A DNA stretch of 64,000 nt from Leptolyngbya sp. KIOST-1 (GTDB taxonomy: Bacteria; Cyanobacteriota; Cyanobacteriia; Phormidesmidales; Phormidesmidaceae): the NCBI RefSeq assembly GCF_000763385.1, contig NZ_JQFA01000004.1:1550001-1614000 (forward strand). The letters run 5' to 3'. Every line of letters starts with the position of its first letter. Position 1 is the stretch's first letter. The position numbers were made by a program, and so were the translations under genes. Positions 44,066-53,484 of this stretch are shown piece after piece. The notes under the pieces are model-generated. The model made no database searches. It was not told where the DNA came from and saw only the letters and a list, made by a program, of their open reading frames with translations.

Positions 44066-44464
44066 ATGTCCACCTGTGTTGCAGCCAAGCAAACCGTTCT
44101 GTCGGTAGACGACAGCTTAATTAGCCAACAGATGATCAAACGCGCTTTGGATACCAGTTACCGGGTGCTGCTGGCGGACAACGCGGTGGATGCTCTTTCA
44201 GTTATCTATCAAGAAGCGGTCGAGGCCCTGCTGCTCGACATCTCCATGCCGGGAATTGACGGCTTCGAGCTGTGTCGTACCGTCCGCAGCCTGCCCCAGT
44301 TCAAAAATCTGCCCATTGTCATGGTGACCTCCCGCGATACCGAAGCCGATCGCCAGGAGGCCCGTATGGCCGGCGCTTCGGGCTACCTTACCAAACCCTG
44401 CGAACCCGAGCGTCTGAAGGCGGTCATGGGGCGACTACTGCCCCACACCCTGGACGGCAACTAG
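44066..44464 (+). CDS. CheY-like single-domain response regulator
   Basis: A 132-residue stand-alone receiver. Acidic pair DD at 15-16, phosphoacceptor Asp58 in LLLDISMPGIDGF, Thr/Ser in VMVTSRD, and Lys in YLTKPCEP are all present. There is no output domain. The ATG at 44066 has AGAGG about ten bases upstream; a further upstream in-frame start is possible. The gene ends about 530 bases before the end of the convergent cheA gene, so it may belong to the chemosensory system, but it is not in that operon. Confidence 0.92.
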   Translation: MSTCVAAKQTVLSVDDSLISQQMIKRALDTSYRVLLADNAVDALSVIYQEAVEALLLDISMPGIDGFELCRTVRSLPQFKNLPIVMVTSRDTEADRQEARMAGASGYLTKPCEPERLKAVMGRLLPHTLDGN

Positions 44465-44994
44465 AGCACCGGTTCAGTATGGCTGGGATCTCGAATTTGC
44501 CACCGCGGGGTCTACAGAACCTTAACGATTCCTTGGCAGAACAGAGGTTTAAACCGATGATCGATCCCTCCTTTCCCTCGGGTCCAGGGCGGCGGAACGC
44601 CCCTGGTCGACGGGGGGCTGGAGCCAGCGACATGGCCCCAGTAGCATCTTGGGCTTAGCACCGCAGTTGTGGCTCGCGGGCCCCGACCTCGCTGCAACAC
44701 AAATACTGTACCGATGCTCTAGATGCTTGCGGGGGCAAAGACCCTTTGCCCCGCCCAGTGATCTGTCAATCCTAGGATTGGTAGGCTGGGTGGCACACCA
44801 GCAGCACTCAGCAACCCCAGACGTTGCACAGCGAACCACCAAACTGTCCCACAAAATTTTCCCACAGCCCCTTGATCCCCAGGAGGCCAACTTCTTCTGG
44901 AATGGACCTCTGGTCCGTCCTGCCCCGACGATGAGCCGGAACTATTTATTTCCCTGCATTAAACAGAATCGCTCCTCGGGTACAGGAGTTTGAA
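44465..44994. other. Intergenic stretch with dispersed hairpin repeats
   Basis: Separates the convergent response-regulator and cheA genes. It contains a 9-bp-arm hairpin (44732-44752, GGGGCAAAG/CTTTGCCCC, three-base loop), a shorter CCAGGG-type hairpin near 44584, and a TAGGCTGGGTGGC repeat near 44780 similar to the one at 41875. No gene is supported. Confidence 0.6.
44732..44752. repeat. 9-bp perfect hairpin repeat
   Basis: GGGGCAAAG and CTTTGCCCC flank an ACC loop. This sequence type is a common short dispersed repeat in cyanobacteria rather than a terminator, as no T-run follows on either strand. Confidence 0.75.
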
Positions 44995-47904
44995 CTAGCT
45001 CAAAATTAAGCGATCCAGGGTTTCAAACAGCAGATCCTGGGTGAAGCTGCCCTTGGGAATGTAGGCGTTGGCTCCGGCTTCCGCGCCCCGACGGAGGTCG
45101 TCTTCGCTGGCCAGGGTGGTGACCAGTACCACGGGCAAATCGTTGAAAGCCTGGTGCTGACGGATGCGCTGGGTAAGCCCCAGGCCGTCGAGATTGGGCA
45201 TTTGGACATCTGAAACAACCGCATCAAAGGCCCGCGACTGGAGTTTTTCAAACCCGTCCAGGCCATCTACCGCCGTGACGACCTCATAGCCCGCCGATTC
45301 GAGAATGCGCTTCTCCTGGGTCCGGGTGGCAATGGAATCCTCGACCAGCAAGATGCTTTTGGGCCTGGGCTGGCTGGGCACAGCACCCTGGGACCGAGCC
45401 GCCTGAGGCGAGGATGAGGAGACCAGCCGGTGGCGCACCGCTGCGATCAAGTCATGGGAATTGAGCACCAGACAGACATCGCCTGTGCCCAGAATCGTGG
45501 CCCCAGCAATGTAGCGCACCCGCTTGAGCAACTGGCTCTGGGGTTTCAGCACGACGTCCTGCTTGTCAATCAGGGCATCGACCAGAACACCCACCCGGTA
45601 CAGCCCAACCTGCAAAATAATGCAGGAAAACGACTGGGTTTGAGGATAGCGGTGCTCTTCCGGCGGAGAGCCCCCGTCGCGGTAGTCGGCCTCGCCCAGA
45701 TTGAGCAGTTCAGCCAGCCACACTACAGAGATTGGCTCGTCATTGTAGGCCATGGTGCTGTGACCCTCCAGCGTAAACAGATCGCTGGCCTTTACCAGGC
45801 AGGTGGTTTGCACAAACTCCACCGGCAGGGCAAAGGTTTGCCCCGCCGCTGCCACCAGCAGCACGTGGGCCGTGGCCAGGCTATTGCCCAGCTGTACCCG
45901 CAGGGTACAGCCCTGCCCCGGTACCGATTGGACCTCCACCGTGCCCTTGAGCCGTTCGACATTGGTGCGCAGCACATCGAGCCCCACCCCCCGGCCGGAG
46001 ATCTCCGTGACCATAGTGCGGGTTGAAAATCCAGGGTTGAGAATCAGGGTGTGCAGCTGGCTGGGCGCCATTTGCTCTAGTTCTTCAGGGCGGTACAGCC
46101 CTCGCCGGATCGCCGTTTGTTTTACCGCGTCCAGGTCTAGCCCACGGCCGTCATCGCTGACCTCAACCACAATGCTGGTAGCGGTTTGAGCCCCGCGCAG
46201 GGTAATTGTGGCCACCTCGGGTTTGCCCTGCTGCCGCCGAATCTCAGGCGGTTCGACACCGTGGTCAACGGCATTGAGCAGCATGTGCAGGAGGGGATCT
46301 TTCATCTCCTCCAGAATGCGTTTGTCGGCGCGGGTATCTCCCCCTTCAATCACCAGCTCTACCTGTTTGCCCTGCTGCCGGGCCAGATCCCGGACCAGCC
46401 GAGGAAACAGATTGAAAATGGTTGACAGCGGCATCAGGCGCAGGGTGCGGATGCATTCGTCCATGCGGTCAGTGACGCGGTCCAGCCGGGCGGTATCTTC
46501 ATGCAGGGCACTGCTGAGCCGCTCAATCAGAGTGCCAATCTGCTCCAGCTGCTGCCCGGCGCGGTGGTGAAAACTCTCAATTTGGGACCAGACCGGTTTG
46601 CCCTGCTGGGCCTCGTGGTACAGAAAGCGGTTGATCAGCAGATCTCGGCTCCACTCCTCCCAGAGGCCGGTGATGGTGTCGATTTCGGTCAGCCGATGGG
46701 CCACTCGGGTTTTGGCGATGGTTAACTCGCCGCTGTCCTTCATCAGGGCATCGAGATTTTGAGTCGGAACTCGAATGGTGTCGATGCTGTAGTTGGAGGC
46801 TTCGGTAAGGGCGGCCTCGGGCAGGGGAGGGGGAAGCAGGCAGGAGGGAGGAGATGCGGGGGATGGGGCGGTGGCGATCGCGTCCGGGGGGGCGCCTGGA
46901 GCAGAGCCTGCGGTTGCCCCAGCGGGCTGAGGCGGGGTGGCGACCTCGGTGAGGGCCGCGATCGCGCCAGCGGCATCCACGCCGGTGGGCTCACCCGTGG
47001 TCGCTTCGTAGACCAGCTGCTGCATGGCGGCCAGGCCCTGGGAGAGGCGATCGCAGAGTTCAGCCGACAGCGATGCAGCCCGGCCGTTTACCTGGGTGAG
47101 GATGTGCTCAATCTGGTGGGCAATTTGCCCCAGGTCGGCGACCCCCAGCATGGTGCTATCGCCCTTGAGGGAGTGGGCGGCGCGCATCAGCGCTTCGATC
47201 ACCGCCGGGTCGTCGGGGTGGTTTTCCAGGTGCAGCAGGCCCTGGTCGATGGCTTGCAGGTGCTCTTCGCTGGCGCTTTTGAAGATGCCGCGCAGGTGGT
47301 CGTCGTCGATGTAGCGATCGCTGCGCTCCAGCGTTTGGGTGGCGACAGTAGCCACCTGGACCGCAGGGGAATCGGCCTCCAGGTCGGCCACCACCGCCGG
47401 GGGCAGATCCGCAAAGATGGCGTCGGCGAGGTCGTAGGCGGCTGAATCGGTGACTGGGGCAGCGCCATTCCCGTTCGGGCTGGGGGCGGGTTCAGGGCCG
47501 TGGTCTGACTGGGGCGGCGCCGCCAGATCGGCCCCCATCAGCGTGGCGATCGCGTAGAACGTCTGGATCTGGGCCGGTTCGCCGGTCACCGCCTCGTGGG
47601 CAATCTGCCGCATCGCCTCCAGGCCGTGGGCCAGACGGTCGAACAGCTCGGCGGAAAGCGGCTGTTTGCCCTGTTTAATGCCCCCCAGCACATGCTCAAA
47701 CTGGTGGGCTACCTTGCCCAGGTCGGTGACCCCCAGCATGTTGCCGTCGCCCTTCAGTGAGTGGGCCTCGCGCATCAGACTGGCCAGGTTGTCCAGGTCG
47801 TCGGGATGCTTTTCGAGGTGCAGCAGGCCCTCGTCGATGGCTTGCAGACGCTCCAGGCTAGAGGTCTTAAAAATACTGCGCAGCTCGCTGTCGTCGATCA
47901 TCAT
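44995..47904 (-). CDS. cheA: CheA-type hybrid histidine kinase with two Hpt domains and a C-terminal receiver
   Basis: Central kinase of the chemosensory cluster, 969 residues. Two Hpt domains are seen, with phosphorylatable His at 48 (MREAHSLKGD) and 244 (MRAAHSLKGD), joined by an acidic Pro-rich linker. After another linker (about 315-360, Pro/Ala-rich) come the dimerisation helices, the ATPase (LLNAVDHGVEPPEIRR, DDGRGLDLDAV, SGRGVGLDVLR), a CheW-like domain, and a receiver (about 845-965) with LLVEDSIATR and VVSDVQMPNLDG. There is no P2-type CheY/CheB docking domain that I can see. Transcribed last in the operon, 53 bases after the MCP gene. Confidence 0.95.
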   Translation of the reverse strand: MMIDDSELRSIFKTSSLERLQAIDEGLLHLEKHPDDLDNLASLMREAHSLKGDGNMLGVTDLGKVAHQFEHVLGGIKQGKQPLSAELFDRLAHGLEAMRQIAHEAVTGEPAQIQTFYAIATLMGADLAAPPQSDHGPEPAPSPNGNGAAPVTDSAAYDLADAIFADLPPAVVADLEADSPAVQVATVATQTLERSDRYIDDDHLRGIFKSASEEHLQAIDQGLLHLENHPDDPAVIEALMRAAHSLKGDSTMLGVADLGQIAHQIEHILTQVNGRAASLSAELCDRLSQGLAAMQQLVYEATTGEPTGVDAAGAIAALTEVATPPQPAGATAGSAPGAPPDAIATAPSPASPPSCLLPPPLPEAALTEASNYSIDTIRVPTQNLDALMKDSGELTIAKTRVAHRLTEIDTITGLWEEWSRDLLINRFLYHEAQQGKPVWSQIESFHHRAGQQLEQIGTLIERLSSALHEDTARLDRVTDRMDECIRTLRLMPLSTIFNLFPRLVRDLARQQGKQVELVIEGGDTRADKRILEEMKDPLLHMLLNAVDHGVEPPEIRRQQGKPEVATITLRGAQTATSIVVEVSDDGRGLDLDAVKQTAIRRGLYRPEELEQMAPSQLHTLILNPGFSTRTMVTEISGRGVGLDVLRTNVERLKGTVEVQSVPGQGCTLRVQLGNSLATAHVLLVAAAGQTFALPVEFVQTTCLVKASDLFTLEGHSTMAYNDEPISVVWLAELLNLGEADYRDGGSPPEEHRYPQTQSFSCIILQVGLYRVGVLVDALIDKQDVVLKPQSQLLKRVRYIAGATILGTGDVCLVLNSHDLIAAVRHRLVSSSSPQAARSQGAVPSQPRPKSILLVEDSIATRTQEKRILESAGYEVVTAVDGLDGFEKLQSRAFDAVVSDVQMPNLDGLGLTQRIRQHQAFNDLPVVLVTTLASEDDLRRGAEAGANAYIPKGSFTQDLLFETLDRLILS

Positions 47905-47957
47905 GGCAGGTGCTTTTCCCTAGGGTCTATGCGGGCTCCCGGCTGGGGTCGTCGGGG

Positions 47958-49415
47958 CTAAATCGCCACCTTGAGCTGGTGGGCGCTCTCGTTGAGCTGG
48001 TGAGTGCCCACTTTGATCTGACTGATGCCGTTGGCGGTTTCCTGGGCTCCAGTGTTGAGGCTGTTCATGGCGCTTACCACCTGCTGAATGGCCACCGCCT
48101 GCTGCTTGACGTTGAGGGAAATCTGCTGGCTGTTGAGCACGACATGGTTGACGGCATCGGCAACACCGGCAAACGTATCGGCGGTTTCTTCGGCAATTTT
48201 GACCCCTTCTTCCACTTTTTTGGTGCCCTCATCGGTGACCATGACAGTGGAATTGATGGCGGTTTGGATGTCGGCCACCAGGGCGTTGATTTTTTCGGCA
48301 GAGCGCTTGCTCTGGTCGGCCAGCTTGCGAATTTCTCCAGAGACCACGGCAAAGCCCTTGCCGTGTTCACCCGCTCGCACCGCCTCCACAGCGGCGTTGA
48401 GGGCTAGCATGTTGGTCTGGTTGGCCAGGTCGCTGACCAGGCCAGAGATGCCGCCAATCTGGCTGGTCTGCTCGCTGAGCCGCAGAATCTGATCGGCGAT
48501 CGCATCCACCTTTTCGCGCAGGGCGGTCATGCCGTCGAGGCTGCGCTCCACCGCCAGGGTACCGCTCTCGGCCAGGGCCAGGGCCTGCCGGGCTCCGGCG
48601 GCGGCGGCTTCGGCCTGCTCCGCCGACTGGCGCGAGGAGGCCCCCAGTTCATCCATCGTGGTGCTGGTTTCGCTGACGGAGGCCACCTGCTGGCTGCTGG
48701 TGCGCTCCTGCTGCTCCACGCTGGCGGCAATTTCGCTGGCCGAACTGGCGATATCGCTAGCAGCCCCGTTCATGATCCGCGAGGCCTTGAGCACAATCAG
48801 CGTGCCGATCAGCGTTGATAGGATGACCGACAGCGCGGCGGCACCGATCAGGGTCGCTTGCAGACTCCGCAGGGCTGCTGTTTGACGGGTCTCGTCGATC
48901 GCGACAATCTCGTCTTCGATCTGTTCCATCGTCGAAATCAAACTGTCAATTTGGCTATTTAGGGCGCGACCATTGCTCTCGCGCCAGGCCTGTACGCCCT
49001 CCTGGCTCTGGTTGGCATTGACTAGATTGATCATGGTTTGGTGCACATCCATGAACTGGTTGATCAGCGACTCTAACTCAGATAGGTTTTGCTGCTGCAC
49101 CTCATTGGTGACCTGATTATTTAGCTCATCCATCAGGGCCGTGTAGTCGGTTTTGGCCTTGTTAAAATCCAGCAGAGAGGTCGGGTTTCTTTGGAGCAGG
49201 TAGCCCCGGGTAGCGCGGGACATGATCTGAACATTGAGGTTGACATGATCAATTTTTTCCTTGTTCTCCCGCGCCTGTTTGACTTCCTCAAAGATGTGAG
49301 CAAGCTGGCGCACGTTGACCACCGTGACCCCAGCGGAGAGAATCAGCGCTACAACCGGGACGGCATAGCCCAGTACAATCCAGTGGCGCAGCTTCCAAAT
49401 CTTGTGCATTTTCAT
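47958..49415 (-). CDS. Methyl-accepting chemotaxis protein
   Basis: Membrane receptor of 485 residues. TM1 is at about 9-31 and TM2 at about 183-206 ([21 protein letters not shown]), enclosing a helical periplasmic domain of CHASE3 style ([35 protein letters not shown]). The cytosolic part is all coiled coil with the signalling tip [20 protein letters not shown] and flanking methylation-type helices. No distinct HAMP domain is obvious after TM2. The ATG at 49415 has CGGAGA eight bases upstream. It lies between the double CheW and cheA genes. Confidence 0.94.
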   Translation of the reverse strand: MKMHKIWKLRHWIVLGYAVPVVALILSAGVTVVNVRQLAHIFEEVKQARENKEKIDHVNLNVQIMSRATRGYLLQRNPTSLLDFNKAKTDYTALMDELNNQVTNEVQQQNLSELESLINQFMDVHQTMINLVNANQSQEGVQAWRESNGRALNSQIDSLISTMEQIEDEIVAIDETRQTAALRSLQATLIGAAALSVILSTLIGTLIVLKASRIMNGAASDIASSASEIAASVEQQERTSSQQVASVSETSTTMDELGASSRQSAEQAEAAAAGARQALALAESGTLAVERSLDGMTALREKVDAIADQILRLSEQTSQIGGISGLVSDLANQTNMLALNAAVEAVRAGEHGKGFAVVSGEIRKLADQSKRSAEKINALVADIQTAINSTVMVTDEGTKKVEEGVKIAEETADTFAGVADAVNHVVLNSQQISLNVKQQAVAIQQVVSAMNSLNTGAQETANGISQIKVGTHQLNESAHQLKVAI

Positions 49416-49481
49416 GGCGAATCTCCGTAGGGGTGGCAAGGGTAGAGGCTAAGGTAAAAACGGGCGATCGCCCCGGGGGAA

Positions 49482-50504
49482 TCAGGCCGCCTGATCGACC
49501 ACTAGCTCACCCTGGGTCAGCAGCCGGGGCAAGTCTAGGAGGCTCATCATGGCATCGCCGTAGCGGGCGATGCCTCCGAGGTAGGGGTTTTCGCTGGAGT
49601 GAACGGTGGTAGGCAGGGCGGCAATATCGGCGGCGTCAACGTAGATGACGTCAAAAACATCGTCGACAACTACCCCTGCGACCAGCGACCCCAACCGCAT
49701 GACCACGGCTTTGGCGGGCCGATTGGCGGTGGTCTGGGGCAGGTTGAGGAAACGCCGCACATCCACCAGGGTCAACACCTCGCCCCGCAGATTCATGTTG
49801 CCGACCACGTGGGGCGGACAGCAGGGGATCGGCGTGATCCGGGAGATGTTGGTGAACTCGTGCACCATCTCCAGCCCCAGGGCAAAGTGCTCCCCGGCCA
49901 GGCTGATCACCGCCAGGGCAGCCAGATCGGAGGAGACAGTATCGGTGGCCAAAAGCTGTGCCAGCCCGGCCGCGCGATCGCGCAGCACCTGCTGCTCAGC
50001 TGGGGTAAACTGCGCCATGAAGCGGTCGAGCGGAACCCCGGCCTCGGCGACGGGGGCCTCTGGGGCCACCCTCGCCGCCCCCTGCCCCAGCACCTGGGGG
50101 TTGAGCAGGACAATCACCCTGTCGCCAATCTGGGCCAGCCCGGCGGTAAGGGAAGCCTGGGTATCCCCGATGTAGGGGGTAGTGGCGGTCACCGTGATCT
50201 GGTCGAGGGCGATCGTCGCTACGTTTTGAATCTGGTCAACCACCAGCCCCACCATCTGGTCGTCATGCTGCACCAGGACCACGGCCTGGCTCAGGCGGTT
50301 GGGTTCGCCGGGGTGGCCCAGATACCGCTTCAGATTGAGAACGGGCAGCAGTTGCCCGCGCAGGTTGAGCACGCCCGCCACCTCGGATCCCACGTCGGGC
50401 ACCGAGGTGAGGGCGGGCAGCAAAAAGACTTCCTTGACACAATCTGCCGCCAGTCCGTAGGGGGTATCGCCCAGGGTAAACAGCAGATAAGACTTTGAGG
50501 GCAT
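49482..50504 (-). CDS. cheW: Double CheW-domain coupling protein
   Basis: A 340-residue adaptor with two CheW folds in tandem, linking receptors to CheA. Domain 1 (about 1-145) starts YLLFTLGDTPYGLAADCVKE and has VLNLRGQLLPVLNLKRYLG; domain 2 (about 190-335) has HFALGLEMVHEFTNI and MNLRGEVLTLVDVRRFL. Single CheW proteins are usual, and duplicated ones are found in some bacterial signalling arrays. Sixty-six bases separate it from the MCP gene downstream in transcription. Confidence 0.92.
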   Translation of the reverse strand: MPSKSYLLFTLGDTPYGLAADCVKEVFLLPALTSVPDVGSEVAGVLNLRGQLLPVLNLKRYLGHPGEPNRLSQAVVLVQHDDQMVGLVVDQIQNVATIALDQITVTATTPYIGDTQASLTAGLAQIGDRVIVLLNPQVLGQGAARVAPEAPVAEAGVPLDRFMAQFTPAEQQVLRDRAAGLAQLLATDTVSSDLAALAVISLAGEHFALGLEMVHEFTNISRITPIPCCPPHVVGNMNLRGEVLTLVDVRRFLNLPQTTANRPAKAVVMRLGSLVAGVVVDDVFDVIYVDAADIAALPTTVHSSENPYLGGIARYGDAMMSLLDLPRLLTQGELVVDQAA

Positions 50505-50729
50505 AGCGAAATAGCTGGGAAAAACGTTGGGGCAGGCTCAGTTTTTTGCCGATCGAGAGGGGCGCTGGGTTCAGACCGCAGCACCGTTCGGCTTAGCATT
50601 CCCGAGAAAGGCGAACGGGCAGCAATTAATTTCAACAAAAGTGCTGAAACTCGGACCTGACCAGAATTTGGACGGGAAAACGGGCGGGGTTAGCGCGCAG
50701 CGATTGATAGGACGAGGGGGTCGTCTTCG

Positions 50730-52274
50730 CTAACCCTCCCGAGCCCCAACCTTTTGGCTGAGGTGCGTCTGCCACTGGGCGACGGTTGTGTCACTGTCGC
50801 GATCAAGGCGAGTATCGGGGGGCAGTTTGGCCAGTAGCTTGAGGGCCTGGTCGTGAATTTTTTGAGTCTTGTCGGGCTGATTTTCGCGCTCGTAGATGCT
50901 GGCTAGATCCAGGTAAGCTTTCACAAAGCTGGCGTCTAAATAGATGATTTTTCGTAAATGCCCTTTGGCGGCTTCCAGGTCGTTTTGATCCTCGGCGATC
51001 TGGGCCAACAGGTAGTAGGTCTCGACGCTCAGCGGCTGACGCCGAATGATTTGCAGGCAGAGATTCTTGGCCTGTTCATGGCAGCCGGTGTTGGCGTAGG
51101 CATGGGCGGCAATTTTGCGGGCGGCATCGCAGCTGGGGTGAGCTTTCAAAATGGCCTCGGCCCGCTGAATGGCGCTGGTGTAAGCTTCCTGTCGAAGCCG
51201 TCCCTCCGCCTCCTGTAGCGCTTTTTCCAGATCATGCTGGGCCAGGCCGGTATCCCTGGATTTGGGCCGAGCCGTCGGCTGAGTCACCCTGGGGGCGAGC
51301 GATCGCGGCCGTTCTGGAGCGCGGGGGAGGGAGAGAGCCGGTTCAGGCGGCGGGGGCTCCGGCTGAGTCACCATCGGTACTGGCCTGGATGGCTTTCTAT
51401 AGATGACTGACTCTGGAAAACTTAGGGTCTGGAACTGGCTGGTATCCTGGCTGTAGAGCTCGGTATGGCCGGTGATCAAGTAGCCCTCAGCTCCCAGGGC
51501 GCCGTGGAATTTTTGCAGGATTTGGCCAATCGACTGGCGATCGAGGTAGATAAAAACGTTGCGGCAAAAAATCAAATCTATGGCGCACAGCCCCTGGGCT
51601 GGATTGGGACAGGCATCCTGGAGCAGATTGCCGTACTGAAAGATCACCCGCTGCCGCAGGCGATCGCAAATCTTGTCTACCTGATGGTGGGGGGCAAAGT
51701 ACTTTTGCCGCAGGGCTATCGGCGTCTGCCGAAATGACCAGTTGCCGTAGAGCCCCAGGCGGGCGCTGTCTACCGCAGTCGGGCTGAGGTCGGTGCCGAT
51801 CAGCAGGGTATCCCAATGGTCCCAGGGAAAGTTGAGTTCATCCAGGGCGATCGCAATCGAGTACAGCTCCTCCCCGGTGGAGCAGCCAGCGCTCCAGATC
51901 CGCAGGCTGGGTCTGCCCCCCGGACCAGCGGCAGCTTGCTTGCGGCCAATCAGTTCGGGAAGAAGGTGCTGTGTGAGTAACCGGAACTGATTGCTGTCAC
52001 GAAAGAAGTAGCTTTCGTTAACGGTCAAAATTGAGTACAGTTCCTGCCACTCGGAGCGATCGCCCCCCAGGCCAGCGACACCGGGCCAAGCCCCTGCCCT
52101 CGGCTCCAGTTCCTGCAGCAGACAGGTATAGTAATCGGCCAGGGAGGACAACCCCAAGCATTTGGTCCGCCGCCACACCTTTTCCGCCAGCAGGCTGTAG
52201 TCCTGGTCGCGAATGTGAATGCCGGAGTGGCGGCTGATCAGACTGCTGATACGCTTCAGATTGGGGTCGTCCAT
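50730..52274 (-). CDS. cheR: CheR methyltransferase with C-terminal TPR region
   Basis: Methylates glutamates on the MCP, with SAM as donor. A 514-residue protein. Residues 1-75 form the all-helical CheR N-domain; 90-290 the SAM domain with NESYFFRD, the IWSAGCSTGEELYSIA motif I, and FCRNVFIYLDRQ. A Pro/Arg-rich linker (about 300-345) is followed by four TPR-like helical pairs (about 350-500, e.g. YYLLAQIAEDQNDLEAAKGHL). TPR-tailed CheR is typical of non-flagellar chemosensory systems. Only three bases separate it from the pentapeptide-repeat gene before it. Confidence 0.93.
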   Translation of the reverse strand: MDDPNLKRISSLISRHSGIHIRDQDYSLLAEKVWRRTKCLGLSSLADYYTCLLQELEPRAGAWPGVAGLGGDRSEWQELYSILTVNESYFFRDSNQFRLLTQHLLPELIGRKQAAAGPGGRPSLRIWSAGCSTGEELYSIAIALDELNFPWDHWDTLLIGTDLSPTAVDSARLGLYGNWSFRQTPIALRQKYFAPHHQVDKICDRLRQRVIFQYGNLLQDACPNPAQGLCAIDLIFCRNVFIYLDRQSIGQILQKFHGALGAEGYLITGHTELYSQDTSQFQTLSFPESVIYRKPSRPVPMVTQPEPPPPEPALSLPRAPERPRSLAPRVTQPTARPKSRDTGLAQHDLEKALQEAEGRLRQEAYTSAIQRAEAILKAHPSCDAARKIAAHAYANTGCHEQAKNLCLQIIRRQPLSVETYYLLAQIAEDQNDLEAAKGHLRKIIYLDASFVKAYLDLASIYERENQPDKTQKIHDQALKLLAKLPPDTRLDRDSDTTVAQWQTHLSQKVGAREG

Positions 52275-52277
52275 AGC

Positions 52278-53117
52278 TTAGTTCAAAGCGCTAGAGTCGA
52301 CGGTGATGGCATCGCGGTCGTGGCCGGGGTGGGTGAGGATGAGCTGTCCCAGGTTGACGCGCCACAGGTTGGTTTTCTTAAAGTTGGCCCCCGCCAGCTG
52401 TGCGTAGTCGAGGCAGGCCTCCGACAGATTGGCCCGAAACAGGTTGGCGTTTTCCAGGCAGGTATTGCTGAGGTCGGCCAACCGCAGCACCGCCTCGCGC
52501 AGGTCGGCTTCGGTCAAGTCGGCCCCCGCCAGCACGGCCCGAAACAGGTTGGTACCCACGCAGCTGGCCCGCCGCAGGTTGGCTTTGGCCATATTGGCTC
52601 CCATCAGGCTGGCGCAGCTCAAATTGGCCTGGCACAGGTTGGCGTTACACAGGTTGGAGTAGTAAAACGTAGTCCTCACCAGGCTGGCCGACTGGAGAAT
52701 GACCTCTCGCATGTCAACTTCATAGAAATTCGATTCCCCCAGGTCGGCATCGGTCAGCAGCGTTTCCTGCATGTCGGCTTTGTAGAAGTGGGAATGCCGC
52801 AGGTTGGCGTTACTGAGGTTGGCCGTGTAGAGGTTAGTTTTGTAGAAGTCCACCATGCTGAGGTTGGCGCTGCTGAGGTCGGCCATGCACAGGTCGCAGC
52901 GGTACAGCGTGGAGGACTCAAAGTTGGCCTGGGTGAAGACGCTTTCCCGCAGGTTGGCCTCATAGAAATTGGCGTGCCGAAAGTCTACCCCAGGCAGATA
53001 GAGCCGCCCTAAATCTGCCCCCTGAAAGTCTGGCCGAACACCAGGATTTTGAAGGCGCCAGGCATTCCAGGTCTCAACGCCCTTGTTCAGTATGTTCAGA
53101 TGTTCGGTGTTGGCCAT
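52278..53117 (-). CDS. Pentapeptide-repeat protein in chemosensory operon
   Basis: A 279-residue protein whose residues about 30-255 are nearly continuous A(D/N)LXX repeats (for example ADLGRLYLPGVDFRHANFYE, ANLRESVFTQANFES, ADLSSANLSMVDF), predicted to fold as a right-handed quadrilateral beta helix. No signal peptide, membrane helix or extra domain is present. The ATG at 53117 has AGGGAG upstream and is preferred over an in-frame start 48 bases earlier. It ends three bases before cheR starts, so it is translated with that gene; its role in the pathway is unknown. Confidence 0.93.
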   Translation of the reverse strand: MANTEHLNILNKGVETWNAWRLQNPGVRPDFQGADLGRLYLPGVDFRHANFYEANLRESVFTQANFESSTLYRCDLCMADLSSANLSMVDFYKTNLYTANLSNANLRHSHFYKADMQETLLTDADLGESNFYEVDMREVILQSASLVRTTFYYSNLCNANLCQANLSCASLMGANMAKANLRRASCVGTNLFRAVLAGADLTEADLREAVLRLADLSNTCLENANLFRANLSEACLDYAQLAGANFKKTNLWRVNLGQLILTHPGHDRDAITVDSSALN

Positions 53118-53484
53118 TGGTTGGTAGCTCCCTAAGTTGCGCAGGTGGGGCTGGCCGCCCTGCACGATGTGACGATGTCAAAGGCGGCCCTTATCCCAGG
53201 GAAATCGACGGACGACTTGACCCCAGAGGCGGCTAAGGAACCATGGGTGGCCTGGCCTGGGAAGCAGGCCAGGCCACCGTTTTATTGGATTGGCAGGCTC
53301 TAAGTCAGGCTCTGTAAGCACGCTTGGGCCGGGCAGCAGGAGCCTCTCGACCTCAATTTTCCCCGCTGGAATGACTTATTAACACTTGTACACAAAGTTA
53401 CGTAATTTCCTCAGCTCCCCGAGAAACTACGCAGCGCCCTGGGGTCTATCCAGCTGACGAGGACGGGCCGTGGGGCGTACGGCT
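53118..53484. other. Intergenic region within the chemosensory cluster
   Basis: Separates cheB from the pentapeptide-repeat gene. It contains a strong 14-bp hairpin (53246-53278) and an AT-rich patch at about 53370-53410. The patch may hold an internal promoter for the pentapeptide-cheR-cheW-MCP-cheA group. No gene is seen. Confidence 0.55.
53246..53286 (+). terminator. Terminator-like hairpin with T-rich tract, plus-strand orientation
   Basis: GGTGGCCTGGCCTG and its exact complement CAGGCCAGGCCACC make a 14-bp stem with a five-base loop, followed on the plus strand by GTTTTATT. Both flanking genes are on the minus strand, so the T-tract points the opposite way to them. Confidence 0.6.

Noticed and set aside
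44649-44993. 114-codon plus-strand frame between the response regulator and cheA
   Set aside because: Runs through a hairpin repeat and a GGCTGGGTGGC dispersed repeat; no ribosome site or recognisable sequence.
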